Shown: one piece after another, positions 18,637 to 28,590 of the stretch | Layout: the number at the start of each line of letters is the position of its first letter | Position numbering within the stretch: position 1 is the first letter of the stretch | DNA from: Adhaeribacter aerolatus | Lineage (GTDB): Bacteria; Bacteroidota; Bacteroidia; Cytophagales; Hymenobacteraceae | Direction: 5' to 3' | Length of the DNA: 64,000 nucleotides | Assembly: GCF_007991635.1 (NCBI RefSeq) | Contig: NZ_BJYS01000014.1 | Coordinates: forward strand, 112,488 to 176,487 | The notes under the pieces: model-generated | Database searches by the model: none | What the model was told of the DNA's origin: nothing | Seen by the model: only the letters and a program-made list of their open reading frames with translations | Made by a program: the position numbers and the translations under genes

Positions 18637-20241
18637 TTACCGCAAGGTTTTTTCTTTTTTATAGGCCGGCGGAATGGTGGCTGTTACAGGGGTTTTATGC
18701 CGGAACCTGGTTAAAATTACGCCGGCCAGGAATATGGTAAGGGTGCCGATTACAATAATCATGTTCTTATGCAAGGGGCTGCGAAACTGCTCCAGTTCGG
18801 CTGGGAGCAGGTGCGAAAAGGTCATCCATAATATAACCAATACGCCCAGAATAGTAGCCGTTAGGGCTTCCGCGTTGCGGCTTTGGCGGCTAATAATTCC
18901 TAACAAAAACAAGCCCAGCATACCGGCGGCAAATATTCCGGATAACTCCCACCAGATATCCAATATACTTTTTACGCCAATCATGGCAATGCCGGTGCCC
19001 ATGCCTAGCAAACCAAACACAACGGTAGCCAGGTGCAATACCAGCAAGCCTTTTTTGTCGTTCAAGTCGGGGTTAATGTAGCGTTTGAAAATATCTTCGG
19101 AAAAAACCGTGGCCGATGCATTCATACCAGAGCTAATAGTGCTCATGGCCGCCGATAATATGGCCGAGACAATCAGCCCGACTAACCCCGCCGGAATTTT
19201 GGTAACCATAAAATGCGGCATTACTTTGTCGCCGTAATCGGCGGGCTGCAGCGAAGCGGCCATTTGAGCAATATCGGCGGTAGAAGCAGTAGCGGGTAGC
19301 CTTTCCAGCGCAACCTGGTTTTTAATGCTTTGGATGAGCTCCGGGTGCAGATCGTAGTAGGCGTACAAACAGGTGCCAATAATAAAAAACAGCAAAGACG
19401 CCGGCAAATACAAACCCACGCACAACCACACCGATTTGGCTGCTTCTTTCGCCGACCTGGCTGTGTGGTAGCGTTGCACGTAATTCTGGTCCATGCCAAA
19501 ATTGTTCAGGTTAATAAAAAAGCCGTATAGCAACACCACCCAAAACGTAGCCTGGGTAAAATCGGGCGCGTAACTGCCCAAACTCAATTTATTATCGCTC
19601 TGCCCGATTTCCATTATTTTAGCAAAGCCGCCCGGCATATCCGTTACAATCAGGTAAATAATCAAAACCGCACCCAGCGTTTTGATGACGCCTTGCACCA
19701 CTTCGGTCCAGATTACGGCTTCCATGCCGCCCAGCACGGTATAAATAATAATACAAATACCCGTAACCAGCATTACCGTTTCCATGGAATAACCAGTTAA
19801 AGCCTGCAAACTTAGGGCAATGCCAAAAAAGATAGAACCCATGCGGGCCAGTTGCGTCAGCAAAAAACAAACAACGGCGTAGGTGCGGGCCCACGGACCA
19901 AAGCGTTTTTCGAGGTGCGTATAAGCCGAAACTTCGCTGGTCTGCCGGTAAAATGGCACAAAAAAGCGGGAAGCTACCCAAGCCGCTAACGGCATCGACA
20001 GGCTAAAAACAAACGCATTCCAGTTGCTGCCGTAAGCTTTGCCCGGCACGCCTAAAAAAGTATTGCTGCTTAGAAAAGTGGCGTAAATTGAAAGCCCAAT
20101 GGCCCAACCCGGAATCGTACCCGAAGCTTTGGTAAACTGCTCGGCACTTTTATTTTTCCGGGAAAAATAAATACCCACCACCACCATACCAATGAGGTAA
20201 ATCAGGATAATAGCCAGGTCAAAAATGGGCAAGTTATGCAT
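18637..20241 (-). CDS. Sodium:solute symporter (SSS family)
   Basis: 534 residues with about 13 membrane segments. It starts LAIILIYLIGMVVVGIYFS and has the SSS signature region GWAIGLSIYATFLSSNTFLGVPGKAYG near the first sodium site, followed by GFFINLNNFGMDQNYVQRYHTARS and VGLIVSAILSAAMSTISSGMNASATVFSEDIF, both typical of sugar, sialate and carboxylate symporters. It is transcribed away from the solute-binding-protein gene at 20555 and toward the aldolase, which suggests that it imports that enzyme's substrate. Confidence 0.92.
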   Translation of the reverse strand: MHNLPIFDLAIILIYLIGMVVVGIYFSRKNKSAEQFTKASGTIPGWAIGLSIYATFLSSNTFLGVPGKAYGSNWNAFVFSLSMPLAAWVASRFFVPFYRQTSEVSAYTHLEKRFGPWARTYAVVCFLLTQLARMGSIFFGIALSLQALTGYSMETVMLVTGICIIIYTVLGGMEAVIWTEVVQGVIKTLGAVLIIYLIVTDMPGGFAKIMEIGQSDNKLSLGSYAPDFTQATFWVVLLYGFFINLNNFGMDQNYVQRYHTARSAKEAAKSVWLCVGLYLPASLLFFIIGTCLYAYYDLHPELIQSIKNQVALERLPATASTADIAQMAASLQPADYGDKVMPHFMVTKIPAGLVGLIVSAILSAAMSTISSGMNASATVFSEDIFKRYINPDLNDKKGLLVLHLATVVFGLLGMGTGIAMIGVKSILDIWWELSGIFAAGMLGLFLLGIISRQSRNAEALTATILGVLVILWMTFSHLLPAELEQFRSPLHKNMIIVIGTLTIFLAGVILTRFRHKTPVTATIPPAYKKEKTLR

Positions 20242-20554
20242 GTGGTGGTGTGCGTAGCTTTAGAATGTTCCGATAAAAACTTAATGTAGGAAGTTTTTAT
20301 CAATCATCAAATACAAATTTAATATTTATTAGTAAATTTACGCTATACCATTTTAGCCAGCTATTATAGCATCTTATCTGGTTGGTGTTTTAGTAAAATT
20401 CAGGTTATACTAAAAACATAGAAAGAATTTACCTAATATTTCTTAACCCGGTTTTGTTTGAAATGGACTTGCCGGATGATCTTTTACCAGAGCTGCGCCA
20501 GCGCAGCCGGATAGCTAAAATTTACTAATTTATTTCATTACATCACCTATATAA
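20242..20554. other. Divergent promoter region, symporter/solute-binding gene
   Basis: 313 bp, AT-rich. On the minus strand TAAATTTG (reverse complement of 20314-20321) matches TAnnTTTG about 75 bases upstream of the symporter start. No equally good element is seen for the plus-strand gene, and there is no open reading frame. Confidence 0.45.
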
Positions 20555-21718
20555 ATGAATAAAATCACTTTACAGGGCATTACCTGGGGCCATAGCCGGG
20601 GCATTACACCTCTTTTAGCCGCCGCTCAACGCTATTCCGAATTATACCCCCACGTCGAAATAAACTGGCGCAAAAGAACTTTGCAGGAATTTGCCGATTT
20701 CCCCATTGAAAAATTAACCGAAACCTACGATCTGCTCATCATTGATCACCCTTGGGTTGGCCGGGCCGCCGCCGGTAAAAGCGTTTTGCCCCTGGATAAA
20801 TATTTGCCGGCGGAATATTTAGACGAACAGGAGCGGCATTCGGTCGGGTATTCGCATTTAAGCTATAATTATAATGGGCACCAGTGGGCCTTGGCTATTG
20901 ATGCAGCCACGCCGGCGGCCAGTTATCGCCCAGACCTTTTAACTAAGCACAACCAAACGTTACCAGATACCTGGGAAGATGTGTTGGCTTTGGCGAAAAA
21001 AGGGAAAGTAGCGGTCCCGGCCATCCCCATCGATTTGCTCATGAACTTCTATACCTTTTGCTTGGCGCACGGGCAAGAGCCTTTCTTATCCAAATCTGAA
21101 GTAATTACGAAGGAAATTGGTTTGAAGGCGCTAGCCACCATGCGTGATTTGTATAGCCAGATTCATAGGCAGTTTTTTGGGTTTAACCCCATTGCCGTGG
21201 CCGAAATCATGAGCCAGACAAATGATTATTTATATTGCCCTTTTGCTTATTGCTACTCTAATTATGCCCGGGTGGGCTATGCTCCCCACCTTTTGGCTTA
21301 CACCGATACCGTCCGGTTTGGCAGCCACGGACGACTGAGAACAACCGTGGGGGGCACGGGTTTAGCGGTTTCGGCATTTTCAGAGCAGGCCGAAGCGGCG
21401 TTGCAGTTTGCCCAATGGCTGGTATCGCCTCAAATACAGGCTACATTTTACGTGCAGCACGGCGGACAACCCGGCCACCGGCTGGCCTGGCTGAATGAAA
21501 GCGCCAACCAGCTTTGCCAGAATTTCTTTAAAGATTTGTTACCTGTTATGGATCGGGGATATATCCGGCCCCGCTACAACGGTTACCTGCACTTCCAGGA
21601 CCATGCCGGGAACCCGTTGCAGGAATATTTGAGAAATGGCGGTCAGCCCGAAAACGTTCTCCGGGAAATGAACCGGATTTACCAGGAAAGCCTGCAGGCC
21701 AAAAGTTTAACGGTTTAA
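20555..21718 (+). CDS. Solute-binding-protein fold, cytoplasmic (no signal peptide), copy 1
   Basis: 387 residues resembling family 1 extracellular solute-binding proteins of ABC sugar importers: LLAAAQRYSELYPHVEINWRKRTLQEF, TYDLLIIDHPWVG, LPLDKYLPAEYL, PDTWEDVLALAK, VGGTGLAVSAFSEQAEAALQFAQWLVSPQ. The protein begins MNKITLQGITWGHSRG and has no hydrophobic leader or lipobox, so it should remain in the cytoplasm. No ABC permease or ATPase is encoded anywhere in the window. A second such protein lies at 32299 next to CoA-transferases. Either it is an intracellular ligand sensor or carrier, or the fold has been reused. It is followed by an oxidoreductase gene 113 bases downstream. Confidence 0.8.
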   Translation: MNKITLQGITWGHSRGITPLLAAAQRYSELYPHVEINWRKRTLQEFADFPIEKLTETYDLLIIDHPWVGRAAAGKSVLPLDKYLPAEYLDEQERHSVGYSHLSYNYNGHQWALAIDAATPAASYRPDLLTKHNQTLPDTWEDVLALAKKGKVAVPAIPIDLLMNFYTFCLAHGQEPFLSKSEVITKEIGLKALATMRDLYSQIHRQFFGFNPIAVAEIMSQTNDYLYCPFAYCYSNYARVGYAPHLLAYTDTVRFGSHGRLRTTVGGTGLAVSAFSEQAEAALQFAQWLVSPQIQATFYVQHGGQPGHRLAWLNESANQLCQNFFKDLLPVMDRGYIRPRYNGYLHFQDHAGNPLQEYLRNGGQPENVLREMNRIYQESLQAKSLTV

Positions 21719-21831
21719 TATTCAGGCTTGCTAAGACACCTTTGGGTAATCAGTACCCCAAATAGAGAAGCAGTTAAAAATATTCTTTTATTTTCGTCCT
21801 GCCCTTAATACCAGCTGGCTTTAAATTTACT

Positions 21832-22899
21832 ATGATTCCACCACTTCCTTTACCGCAAACCCGCCAGCCTATTCTCATAATTGGGGCCGGCGGCATTGTT
21901 AAAGATGCTCATTTACCCGCGTACCAGTCAGCTAACTTTCCGGTGGCCGGCATCTTTGATTTAAACCAGGAGAAAGCTCAAAATCTGGCATCGGCGTTTA
22001 ATATTCCGCAGGTATATGGCTCTTTACTGGAATTGATTGTCCAAGCACCACCCAAAGCAATATTCGATATTGCCTTACCTGCTTCCGAAATATTAGCTAC
22101 GCTCCGCTTAATACCCGACGGTTCAGCTTGCTTGATTCAGAAACCCATGGGCGAAGATTTAACCCAGGCCGAAGAAATATTACAGTTGTGCCGCGCCAAA
22201 AAACTGGTGGCCGGTATTAATTTTCAGCTGCGGTATGCGCCGGCTATTTTAGCGGCCCGTCACTTGTTAAACCAGGGATTACTGGGCGAACTGGTTGATA
22301 TTGAAATTAATGTAAATGTGTACACACCGTGGCACTTATGGGACTTTTTATTTAAGCTGCCACGCACCGAAATATTATACCACAGCATTCATTACGTAGA
22401 TTTAGTTCGAAGTTTTTTAGGCAACCCGCAAGGCATTTACGCCAAAGCCACCAAGCATCCGCACATGTCCCAACTGGCATCGGTGCGCAGCAATATTATT
22501 ATGGATTACGGCGATACCGTGCGGGCCAATATTTTAACGAACCATTGTCACCAATTCGGACTCACCAACCAGCAATCTTACATAAAACTGGAAGGTACCA
22601 AAGGCGCGGTAAAAATGAAGTTGGGCCTGCTAATGGATTACCCTAAAGGCGTACCCGACGCTTTTGAGTATGTAGTGCTGGAACCAAATCAGGAACCACA
22701 ATGGCAAACCATGGCCATAATCGGCAGTTGGTTTCCGCACGCTTTTATTGGCTCTATGGCCCAGGTAATGCTGGCTGCCGAAGGTTCTATTGCCCAGCCC
22801 GACAATTCGGTAGAAGATTGTATTTATACCATGGCTTGCGTAGAAGCAGCTTACGATTCGAGTAAGCAAGGTGGTATTTCTATTTCAAATAAGTTTTAG
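21832..22899 (+). CDS. Gfo/Idh/MocA family oxidoreductase
   Basis: 355 residues. An N-terminal Rossmann fold is marked by PILIIGAGGIVKDAHLPAY with VAGIFDLN at the end of strand 2 (NAD(P) binding), and CLIQKPMGED supplies the family Lys-Pro motif. The C-terminal alpha/beta domain includes WDFLFKLPRTEILYHSIHYVDLVRSFLG with the conserved His. These enzymes oxidise or reduce sugars, inositols and sugar acids. Located after the solute-binding gene on the plus strand, it likely acts in the same catabolic route. Confidence 0.88.
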   Translation: MIPPLPLPQTRQPILIIGAGGIVKDAHLPAYQSANFPVAGIFDLNQEKAQNLASAFNIPQVYGSLLELIVQAPPKAIFDIALPASEILATLRLIPDGSACLIQKPMGEDLTQAEEILQLCRAKKLVAGINFQLRYAPAILAARHLLNQGLLGELVDIEINVNVYTPWHLWDFLFKLPRTEILYHSIHYVDLVRSFLGNPQGIYAKATKHPHMSQLASVRSNIIMDYGDTVRANILTNHCHQFGLTNQQSYIKLEGTKGAVKMKLGLLMDYPKGVPDAFEYVVLEPNQEPQWQTMAIIGSWFPHAFIGSMAQVMLAAEGSIAQPDNSVEDCIYTMACVEAAYDSSKQGGISISNKF

Positions 22900-22923
22900 T
22901 AGAATATTACCGTTAAAGGTTGG

Positions 22924-23547
22924 CTAAGTATGTATGGCTTTTTTTGAAATTGAATTGCTTTCATCCTCCGCTTTATGTTTCAGAATAACTTCAATCCGTT
23001 TATCCGGAATCAGCCACATAAAAGCAACTAAAACATAAATACTGCCGGCAATCCAAGGGCCGAAATAAGTAGAACAAATAGCGATAAAATATAGAACCGG
23101 AGATATCTTGCCTTTAATGTCTTTTCCGATTGCTTTGGCCAGTATAGACTCCTCGCCGTGATTCTTAATAATACGGGTTTGTAAAATCCAATACGCCAAA
23201 GCAGCCATAAACAGGACTACGCCATAAAAGGCCATCGGAACAGGAGCAAAATGGTTCTCGCCTATCCAACCGGTTACAAACGGAATCAGCGATAACCAGA
23301 AAAGCAAGTGCAGGTTAGCCCACAAAATACCACCGGTTACGTGTTTAACGGTAAACAGCATGTGGTGGTGATTGTTCCAGTAAATTGCTACGTAAATAAA
23401 ACTCAGAATGTAACTAATCACAATCGGAATTAAGGGTTGTAATACCTGCAAAGTTACCCCATGGGGCACCTTTATTTCTAAAACCATAATCGTGATAATA
23501 ATGGCTAATACCCCATCACTAAAAGCTTCGAGTCGTCCTTTTTGCAT
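22924..23547 (-). CDS. TMEM175-family (DUF1211) potassium channel-like membrane protein
   Basis: 207 residues with about six membrane helices. The first helix carries RLEAFSDGVLAIIITIMVLEIKVP, the R-x3-FSDGV signature that lines the pore in bacterial TMEM175 channels. It has one six-helix unit, the length usual for bacterial homologues. It runs convergent to the oxidoreductase gene, with no sign of a functional link to its neighbours. Confidence 0.88.
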   Translation of the reverse strand: MQKGRLEAFSDGVLAIIITIMVLEIKVPHGVTLQVLQPLIPIVISYILSFIYVAIYWNNHHHMLFTVKHVTGGILWANLHLLFWLSLIPFVTGWIGENHFAPVPMAFYGVVLFMAALAYWILQTRIIKNHGEESILAKAIGKDIKGKISPVLYFIAICSTYFGPWIAGSIYVLVAFMWLIPDKRIEVILKHKAEDESNSISKKAIHT

Positions 23548-23752
23548 AATTTAATCTTTTGGCTTTATACCAGTTTTTTTGATGTTTTGTAAATTTAGGT
23601 AATAGCGGTTTTAGGCTTGGTGCTGTCAGAACCCTTGAAAATCGCCAGCACAAAGTAAGTACAAAAGCTCGATTGTACTATTAATACTGAATCCAGTACG
23701 GTTAGCTTCACTATTGCCAAACCTATGTTAATCGTAATCTTTTTATAATTTC

Positions 23753-24298
23753 TTATTTGTTCTTCAATTGCAGTCTCATCATAATGTCTGTCTGCGCATC
23801 ATTTCCTAATTTAAAAATGTGTTTGTCAAACTCCACGAAACCATTTTTCTTATAAAAATTTATGGCCCTGGGATTTTCTTCCCAAACACCTAGCCAAACG
23901 TAATCGGCATTTGTTTGCCTGGCAATTTGCATGGCCTTATCGTACAACAATTGACCTACCTTTTTCCCGTGATATTCTTTTAACACATAAATCCGTTCAA
24001 TTTCAAGAGCTGTATCATCTTTTATTTCTGTTTGTGACGGACCTGTGTTCAGTTTTAAATAACCGATCACAGTATTGTCAAGCTCCGCAAAATAGAATTG
24101 GGAATTTGTGTTATTAAGTTCAGCCGTCAATCTTTCAACAGAAAATTCTTCTTCCAAATATTTATGCATATCTTCCGCTGTATTGCCGGCAGAAAAGGTC
24201 TCTGAAAAAGTTTGTCTGCTAATTTTTTGCAGTTGGTCAATGTCGTTTAGTGAAGCTTTCTTTATGTTGATATTTTGCATATTCTCTTTGTGCGCCAT
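23753..24298 (-). CDS. GNAT-family N-acetyltransferase
   Basis: 181 residues. It opens NINIKKASLNDIDQLQKISRQTF and the acetyl-CoA-binding motif A is IERIYVLKEYHGKKVGQLLYDKAM, followed by WLGVWEENPRAINFYKKNGFVEF (motif B). An internal ATG six codons in (24280) is an equally plausible start. The pattern resembles spermine/spermidine or PaiA-like acetyltransferases, but the substrate cannot be assigned. Confidence 0.88.
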   Translation of the reverse strand: MAHKENMQNINIKKASLNDIDQLQKISRQTFSETFSAGNTAEDMHKYLEEEFSVERLTAELNNTNSQFYFAELDNTVIGYLKLNTGPSQTEIKDDTALEIERIYVLKEYHGKKVGQLLYDKAMQIARQTNADYVWLGVWEENPRAINFYKKNGFVEFDKHIFKLGNDAQTDIMMRLQLKNK

Positions 24299-24389
24299 TA
24301 AATATTTTCAATAACGTTCAAATGTAAACAGCAGGTGAGGCAATCGATCAGAGTATAGAGAACAAACAATATTATATGTCGCTTTTATT

Positions 24390-25220
24390 TTACTCTCTTG
24401 GATATTTCCCAACAGCTTCAATTCCTTTGTCACTAAATTTCAATAATTCGGTAGTAATTGGATACCCAGATTCTTTATACTCTTCTATCACTGTCTTCCC
24501 AAGTTTGCCAGAAAAGAAATCAAAATCATTTTCGGAAAATAGATAACAGAAATCTCTTACAGGTATAACTGCATAAACAGGCCAACCTAACTCATCTTTT
24601 ACTTTTTCCATTAAGTTAGGTGAGAAAAGTAGTGATGCTTTTAATGATTCGTGTTCCGTTTCGAGAAATCCTAATTTATGATTCTCAATAGTGTCAATTT
24701 GTAAGGTTGCTTTATTAAGTTCAAGTTGCCCATTTGTCAAAGCAGCCTTTTCTAATTCATCTTCTGTAATCTTCCATCCAGTTAGATCGTCTTTAGAAAT
24801 CCAGGTAAATTTATTATTGCCACTATGAATAAATATTCTGCTAAAATCATCTGTAACTGGCTTATTTAAGAAGTCCTGAAAATCGAAGTCACTCGGATAA
24901 AGGGAAATAAAAATATTATTTCTAGCTGTCTCCCACACTGGAAAAGGTTCTAACTGAGAGAAAATAACTTCTACAAAGTCAATTATTAATGAATCATCGT
25001 GATCTCTTTCATAATTCTTTCTAAGATTATCAAGATTAACTTTTAAATCAATATCTCCTTTGGAAATATGAATTAGTCCTTCATCATCAATTGTGTCAAT
25101 TTTTAAACCTTGACTTTCAATTTGAGTTCTAAACTTCTCAAACACAATGTCTGTTTCCTTCTTTTTACACCCAAATAGCTCCAGCATGAGAAAAATTATT
25201 AAAGTAAAATTAATTTTCAT
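24390..25220 (-). CDS. DUF1444-like lipoprotein of unknown function
   Basis: 276 residues from the ATG at 25220, which gives a clean lipoprotein signal (MKINFTLIIFLMLELFGCKKK); longer upstream starts add a non-signal tail. The mature protein has an acidic alpha/beta pattern. Segments such as FPVWETARNNIFISLYPSDF, GWKITEDELEKAALTNGQLEL and GWPVYAVIPVRDFCYLFSEND resemble the DUF1444 (YtpQ) family, which is normally cytoplasmic. It stands alone between unrelated genes. No role is proposed. Confidence 0.6.
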   Translation of the reverse strand: MKINFTLIIFLMLELFGCKKKETDIVFEKFRTQIESQGLKIDTIDDEGLIHISKGDIDLKVNLDNLRKNYERDHDDSLIIDFVEVIFSQLEPFPVWETARNNIFISLYPSDFDFQDFLNKPVTDDFSRIFIHSGNNKFTWISKDDLTGWKITEDELEKAALTNGQLELNKATLQIDTIENHKLGFLETEHESLKASLLFSPNLMEKVKDELGWPVYAVIPVRDFCYLFSENDFDFFSGKLGKTVIEEYKESGYPITTELLKFSDKGIEAVGKYPRE

Positions 25221-25376
25221 AAATGGTACACAACTAACGGTTATCTGCATTATTAATGGCTGTACTTCTGCTATAAAATTACAACTCCGAAATTTATTAA
25301 CTAAAATATAGGCCATTTAAAATTAAATTGGCTTACACAGACTTATCGTTCCATGAGTTCTCAAAAATTATTAACC

Positions 25377-26144
25377 TTACTGATCCAGCCAACTTTTAAA
25401 AGCTGGGGTTTTTTCGCTGCTGATAACAATTTCTTCGTCCAAGGGCGGATGCAAGACTAGTTTCAGGCGGCCTTTAAAGTACGGGTGAATTTCTTTGGCG
25501 GCATCAAAGGATATTATCAACTTTCGGTTAATATGGAAAAATTGGCTGGGATCGAGCAGTTGAATTAAATCGTCGAGGGCATAATCAACCGGAAATTTCT
25601 GGTTCTCGCGGGTTACGAGTAAGGTAAGTTTATTCGAAGAAAAGAAATAAGCAATATCGGCGGTCTTAATGGCTTTAATTTTGGCTCCCATTTTTACGAG
25701 AAACCTGGATTTATAGCTTCCCTCCTTGGGCCGAATCATCTGTACCACTTCGTTGATGGGTATTTCGGCCTGAGTTGGCCCCAACGTATGCCGTATTTCC
25801 TGCATTTTATCCAGGCTTTGCACCAGTTTGCTAAACTGCACCGGTTTTAACAAATAATCGATGCTGTGAACCTGAAAAGCTTCCAGGGCATACTGGTCGT
25901 AAGCGGTAGTAAAGATTACCGGGCATTTTACCCGCACCTGTTTAAAAATATCGAAGCAAAGTCCGTCTGATAGGTGAATATCCAGCAACAATAAATCGGG
26001 CAAGTCGTGCTCCTGCAACCATTTTACCGCGGCTTCTACCGAACTTAAAACAGCCAACACCTGAATAGCCGGGTTGTACTCGTATAATAGTTTTCCTAAT
26101 CGCTCGGCGGCCAGGGCTTCATCTTCAATTATCAGCACCTTCAT
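25377..26144 (-). CDS. LytTR-family response regulator
   Basis: 255 residues from the ATG at 26144 (MKVLIIEDEALAAERLG); an upstream in-frame ATG adds 11 residues with no domain. The receiver domain has acidic residues EDE, the phospho-acceptor D55 in LLLLDIHLSDG, and the Lys of YLLKPVQF. The C-terminal LytTR DNA-binding domain contains FLVKMGAKIKAIKTADIAYFFSSNKLT and FFHINRKLIISFDAAKEI. It forms the third gene of an operon with a membrane histidine kinase and a secreted protein. Confidence 0.92.
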   Translation of the reverse strand: MKVLIIEDEALAAERLGKLLYEYNPAIQVLAVLSSVEAAVKWLQEHDLPDLLLLDIHLSDGLCFDIFKQVRVKCPVIFTTAYDQYALEAFQVHSIDYLLKPVQFSKLVQSLDKMQEIRHTLGPTQAEIPINEVVQMIRPKEGSYKSRFLVKMGAKIKAIKTADIAYFFSSNKLTLLVTRENQKFPVDYALDDLIQLLDPSQFFHINRKLIISFDAAKEIHPYFKGRLKLVLHPPLDEEIVISSEKTPAFKSWLDQ

Positions 26145-26209
26145 GTTTGAATTCAGCGTTTGTCTTCCGGTGGGCAAGTTAAAAGTTTAACTTAAAATTA
26201 ACCACTCGC

Positions 26210-27271
26210 TTAATCGGCTATTTCGAGCAGCGGCAGTTTTACGGCAAAACTAGTCGGGGTTTGCGTTACTTGTACCTCGCGGTCCGATAAATAGCCGTAG
26301 CGTTGGCGAATATTTTCGAGGCCGGTTCCGGTGAGGTGGGTGCTTTCCTGTATTTTAGGCTGCCGGGTATTCCGGACTATTAACCAACCATCGGCTTCGG
26401 TCGCAATATTTATGATCAAAGGTATTTTGGCCGAAATAACATTATGCTTGATTGCGTTTTCCAGCAGCATTTGCAAAGCTAAAGGCGGCAGACAAACAGT
26501 TTCTAACAACGCTTCTGATATATTAATAGTTAGTTGCAGTTGGTCGCCGAACCTTTGGTGCAATAAAAAATAATAGGCCCGAATAAATTCTAACTCGGTG
26601 GCCAGCGGTACCAGTTCTTCTTTTTTATATTGCAGCACGTAGCGGTACACATCGGCGAAACGATCCAGAAAAAGTTGGGCATCCTCCGGATTTTTCTGGA
26701 TGAGGGCCGATAACACATTCAGGTTGTTAAATAAAAAGTGCGGGTCCAGGTGCATGCGCAGCGACTCCAGTTGGGTGCGCAGGTTTTCCTGCTTAAATTT
26801 CTCGGATTGCTCGTGCGCCTTTTTCCACTGCACCATAAAAAATATTCCGAAGTTGATGGATAGCACCGGAATAATAAACAGCAAGCCGTAAACATTTAAC
26901 ACCAGAAACTGCTCTAGATCTGGAGGGCGCTGCGTAGTTTGGGCCCGGAAAAAATAATAAGTCAGGTTAATGCACAAGAGCGAGTAAAGGGTACTCAGAA
27001 AAAGCTGCAGGAAAAAGCGGGCCGTGGTATGCTTTGCCCAAGGAAACTTATAATTTAATATTCTGTAAATAAATCCGTTGCCAAACCACAGCAGCATTAT
27101 TACGGTAAAAATCCAGAGCAGCGCCACCAAATAAACCAATTCGGGATTGGCCCGCCGCAGCAGGTACAACCCGGCTAATAATATCCCTAACCCCAGTATA
27201 AACAGTAATCGCAGCCACTTTTGGTCTTTAGCATTATCGGGAGCAAACAGGTCTTTTAGCGCTATCGGCAT
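26210..27271 (-). CDS. LytS-like membrane sensor histidine kinase
   Basis: 353 residues. Four membrane helices fill about residues 20-150, a short coiled coil follows, then the His_kinase domain with phospho-acceptor H178 in LRMHLDPHFLFNNLN and an ATPase domain (LALQMLLENAIKHNV, then GTGLENIRQRYGYL). It has no periplasmic sensor domain of note. It starts two bases after the stop of the secreted-protein gene and is followed 65 bases later by the response regulator. That arrangement suggests the secreted protein is part of, or an accessory to, the signalling unit. Confidence 0.92.
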   Translation of the reverse strand: MPIALKDLFAPDNAKDQKWLRLLFILGLGILLAGLYLLRRANPELVYLVALLWIFTVIMLLWFGNGFIYRILNYKFPWAKHTTARFFLQLFLSTLYSLLCINLTYYFFRAQTTQRPPDLEQFLVLNVYGLLFIIPVLSINFGIFFMVQWKKAHEQSEKFKQENLRTQLESLRMHLDPHFLFNNLNVLSALIQKNPEDAQLFLDRFADVYRYVLQYKKEELVPLATELEFIRAYYFLLHQRFGDQLQLTINISEALLETVCLPPLALQMLLENAIKHNVISAKIPLIINIATEADGWLIVRNTRQPKIQESTHLTGTGLENIRQRYGYLSDREVQVTQTPTSFAVKLPLLEIAD

Positions 27272-27273
27272 GT

Positions 27274-28527
27274 TTAAAAGAAAGAGATTTGGCTTATTTT
27301 AGCCCACGGAATATACCGGTGTTGCTTATTGGGCAGCAGTAACATCAGGCCCCAGTTTTGGCCCGACACATCGTTTTCGTTTTCTAAAGTCAACTTTTTT
27401 TCACCGGCCATTTGTATTTCGGACCGTCCGTTCGGTAAAGGTTTCAGGTTAACGATTCGCCCGAAAGGTATGGTATACCGAATAGTATTTCCAAACCGGC
27501 CGTCTAATAATTCTGCGGTCCACTCCTCATCCAAATCAAAAACCAGTTCGGCCTTGATATTATGGTTATCCGTTGTCCGGATGGTGCCGCGTATTTTTTG
27601 GAGTTTGCCGTAGCTTTCGTACCCTAGATTGGCCGGCACTTTGTCTTCGAACGTAACCGAACGGAAGGCTTCCCAGCTAACAATGGCCTGGCCCCAGGCC
27701 GGGTGCTGCACCACAATACCGCGATTTGTAGCATTTACATCACGGTTATTTTTCAGGAATATTTTGTCGTCGGAATAAAATTTAACAATAGATCCTTTAT
27801 CTCTAACCTGAATAGAATGAATTTGGCTGAAAGCGTAGCGAAGGTTTTGTGGGTTGCTGTCTAATTGCCCATCTAGTTGGTGCGATGATAAATATTCGTC
27901 CTGGTCCCATTTTATAAAGCCGGTAAGCGGACCGTTGGCAGTTTGCACCGTGCCGTACAAAGGAGTTCCTTTAATATGCGGCAACTGGGCAGGCGTGGGC
28001 AGAAAATTAACGCTTTTCAGGTTGTCCCAATTAACCGTAAGGCGGCCTTTCTGGTTATCGTAAACGGTTATGTCTTTGCCCAGGTGGCGGTTGTCGTCGG
28101 GGTGACTGGCTATTTTGATGCGACGGTTGTTCTTTAATAAGATGGTTGCCGTTTGCTCACCGGTTATTTGCAGTGCTGCCAAATCGCCGAACCGCAGTTT
28201 TAAATCATAATCGCGCGCCGGATATTTCGATTTCCACAGGTTAATAAATTGCCAGTCGAAGCCCGCATCCGGTTCCGCGGGGCTAAGCTGACTAATTTGT
28301 TCTTCGTTTAAATATTGCAATACCGGCACCTCGGTTTTTACGCCAAGCAAAATATCGCCCCAAAAAACCTGGTGGGCACTCCACCTAATCTGGCCGGTAT
28401 ACACTTCGCCGCTTTGCGTTTGCACCCGGCCATAAATTAAGCCTTCGTGCTGGGCCTGCGCCGGCTGCCAAGAAGCCAATACCAAAAGGCTCAGCCAACT
28501 AAATAAAAAAAAGAACCGGCAGGACAT
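27274..28527 (-). CDS. Secreted protein with three tandem ~130-residue modules
   Basis: 417 residues from the ATG at 28527, giving a signal peptide ending PAQAQ. No known family is recognised. The mature chain is three consecutive units, each beginning with a G-x-(V/I)-(Q/R)-T strand (YGRVQTQSGEVYTGQIRW, YGTVQTANGPLTGFIKW, RGTIRTTDNHNIKAELVF) and closing with a W-x-(N/A)-(L/F/I)-(K/R/S)-(S/Q) turn (WDNLKSVNF, WEAFRSVTF, WAKISQISF). All are predicted beta-rich. The gene is coupled by a two-base gap to a LytS-like kinase, so it may be a periplasmic ligand or wall-stress sensor for it. A conserved promoter-like block lies upstream at 28591-28638. Confidence 0.65.
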   Translation of the reverse strand: MSCRFFFLFSWLSLLVLASWQPAQAQHEGLIYGRVQTQSGEVYTGQIRWSAHQVFWGDILLGVKTEVPVLQYLNEEQISQLSPAEPDAGFDWQFINLWKSKYPARDYDLKLRFGDLAALQITGEQTATILLKNNRRIKIASHPDDNRHLGKDITVYDNQKGRLTVNWDNLKSVNFLPTPAQLPHIKGTPLYGTVQTANGPLTGFIKWDQDEYLSSHQLDGQLDSNPQNLRYAFSQIHSIQVRDKGSIVKFYSDDKIFLKNNRDVNATNRGIVVQHPAWGQAIVSWEAFRSVTFEDKVPANLGYESYGKLQKIRGTIRTTDNHNIKAELVFDLDEEWTAELLDGRFGNTIRYTIPFGRIVNLKPLPNGRSEIQMAGEKKLTLENENDVSGQNWGLMLLLPNKQHRYIPWAKISQISFF

Positions 28528-28590
28528 TATACAGCAAGCGAATAGTTTAGAATAAAGGTATCTACCCCAGCGGTACGGCACAACCCACTA

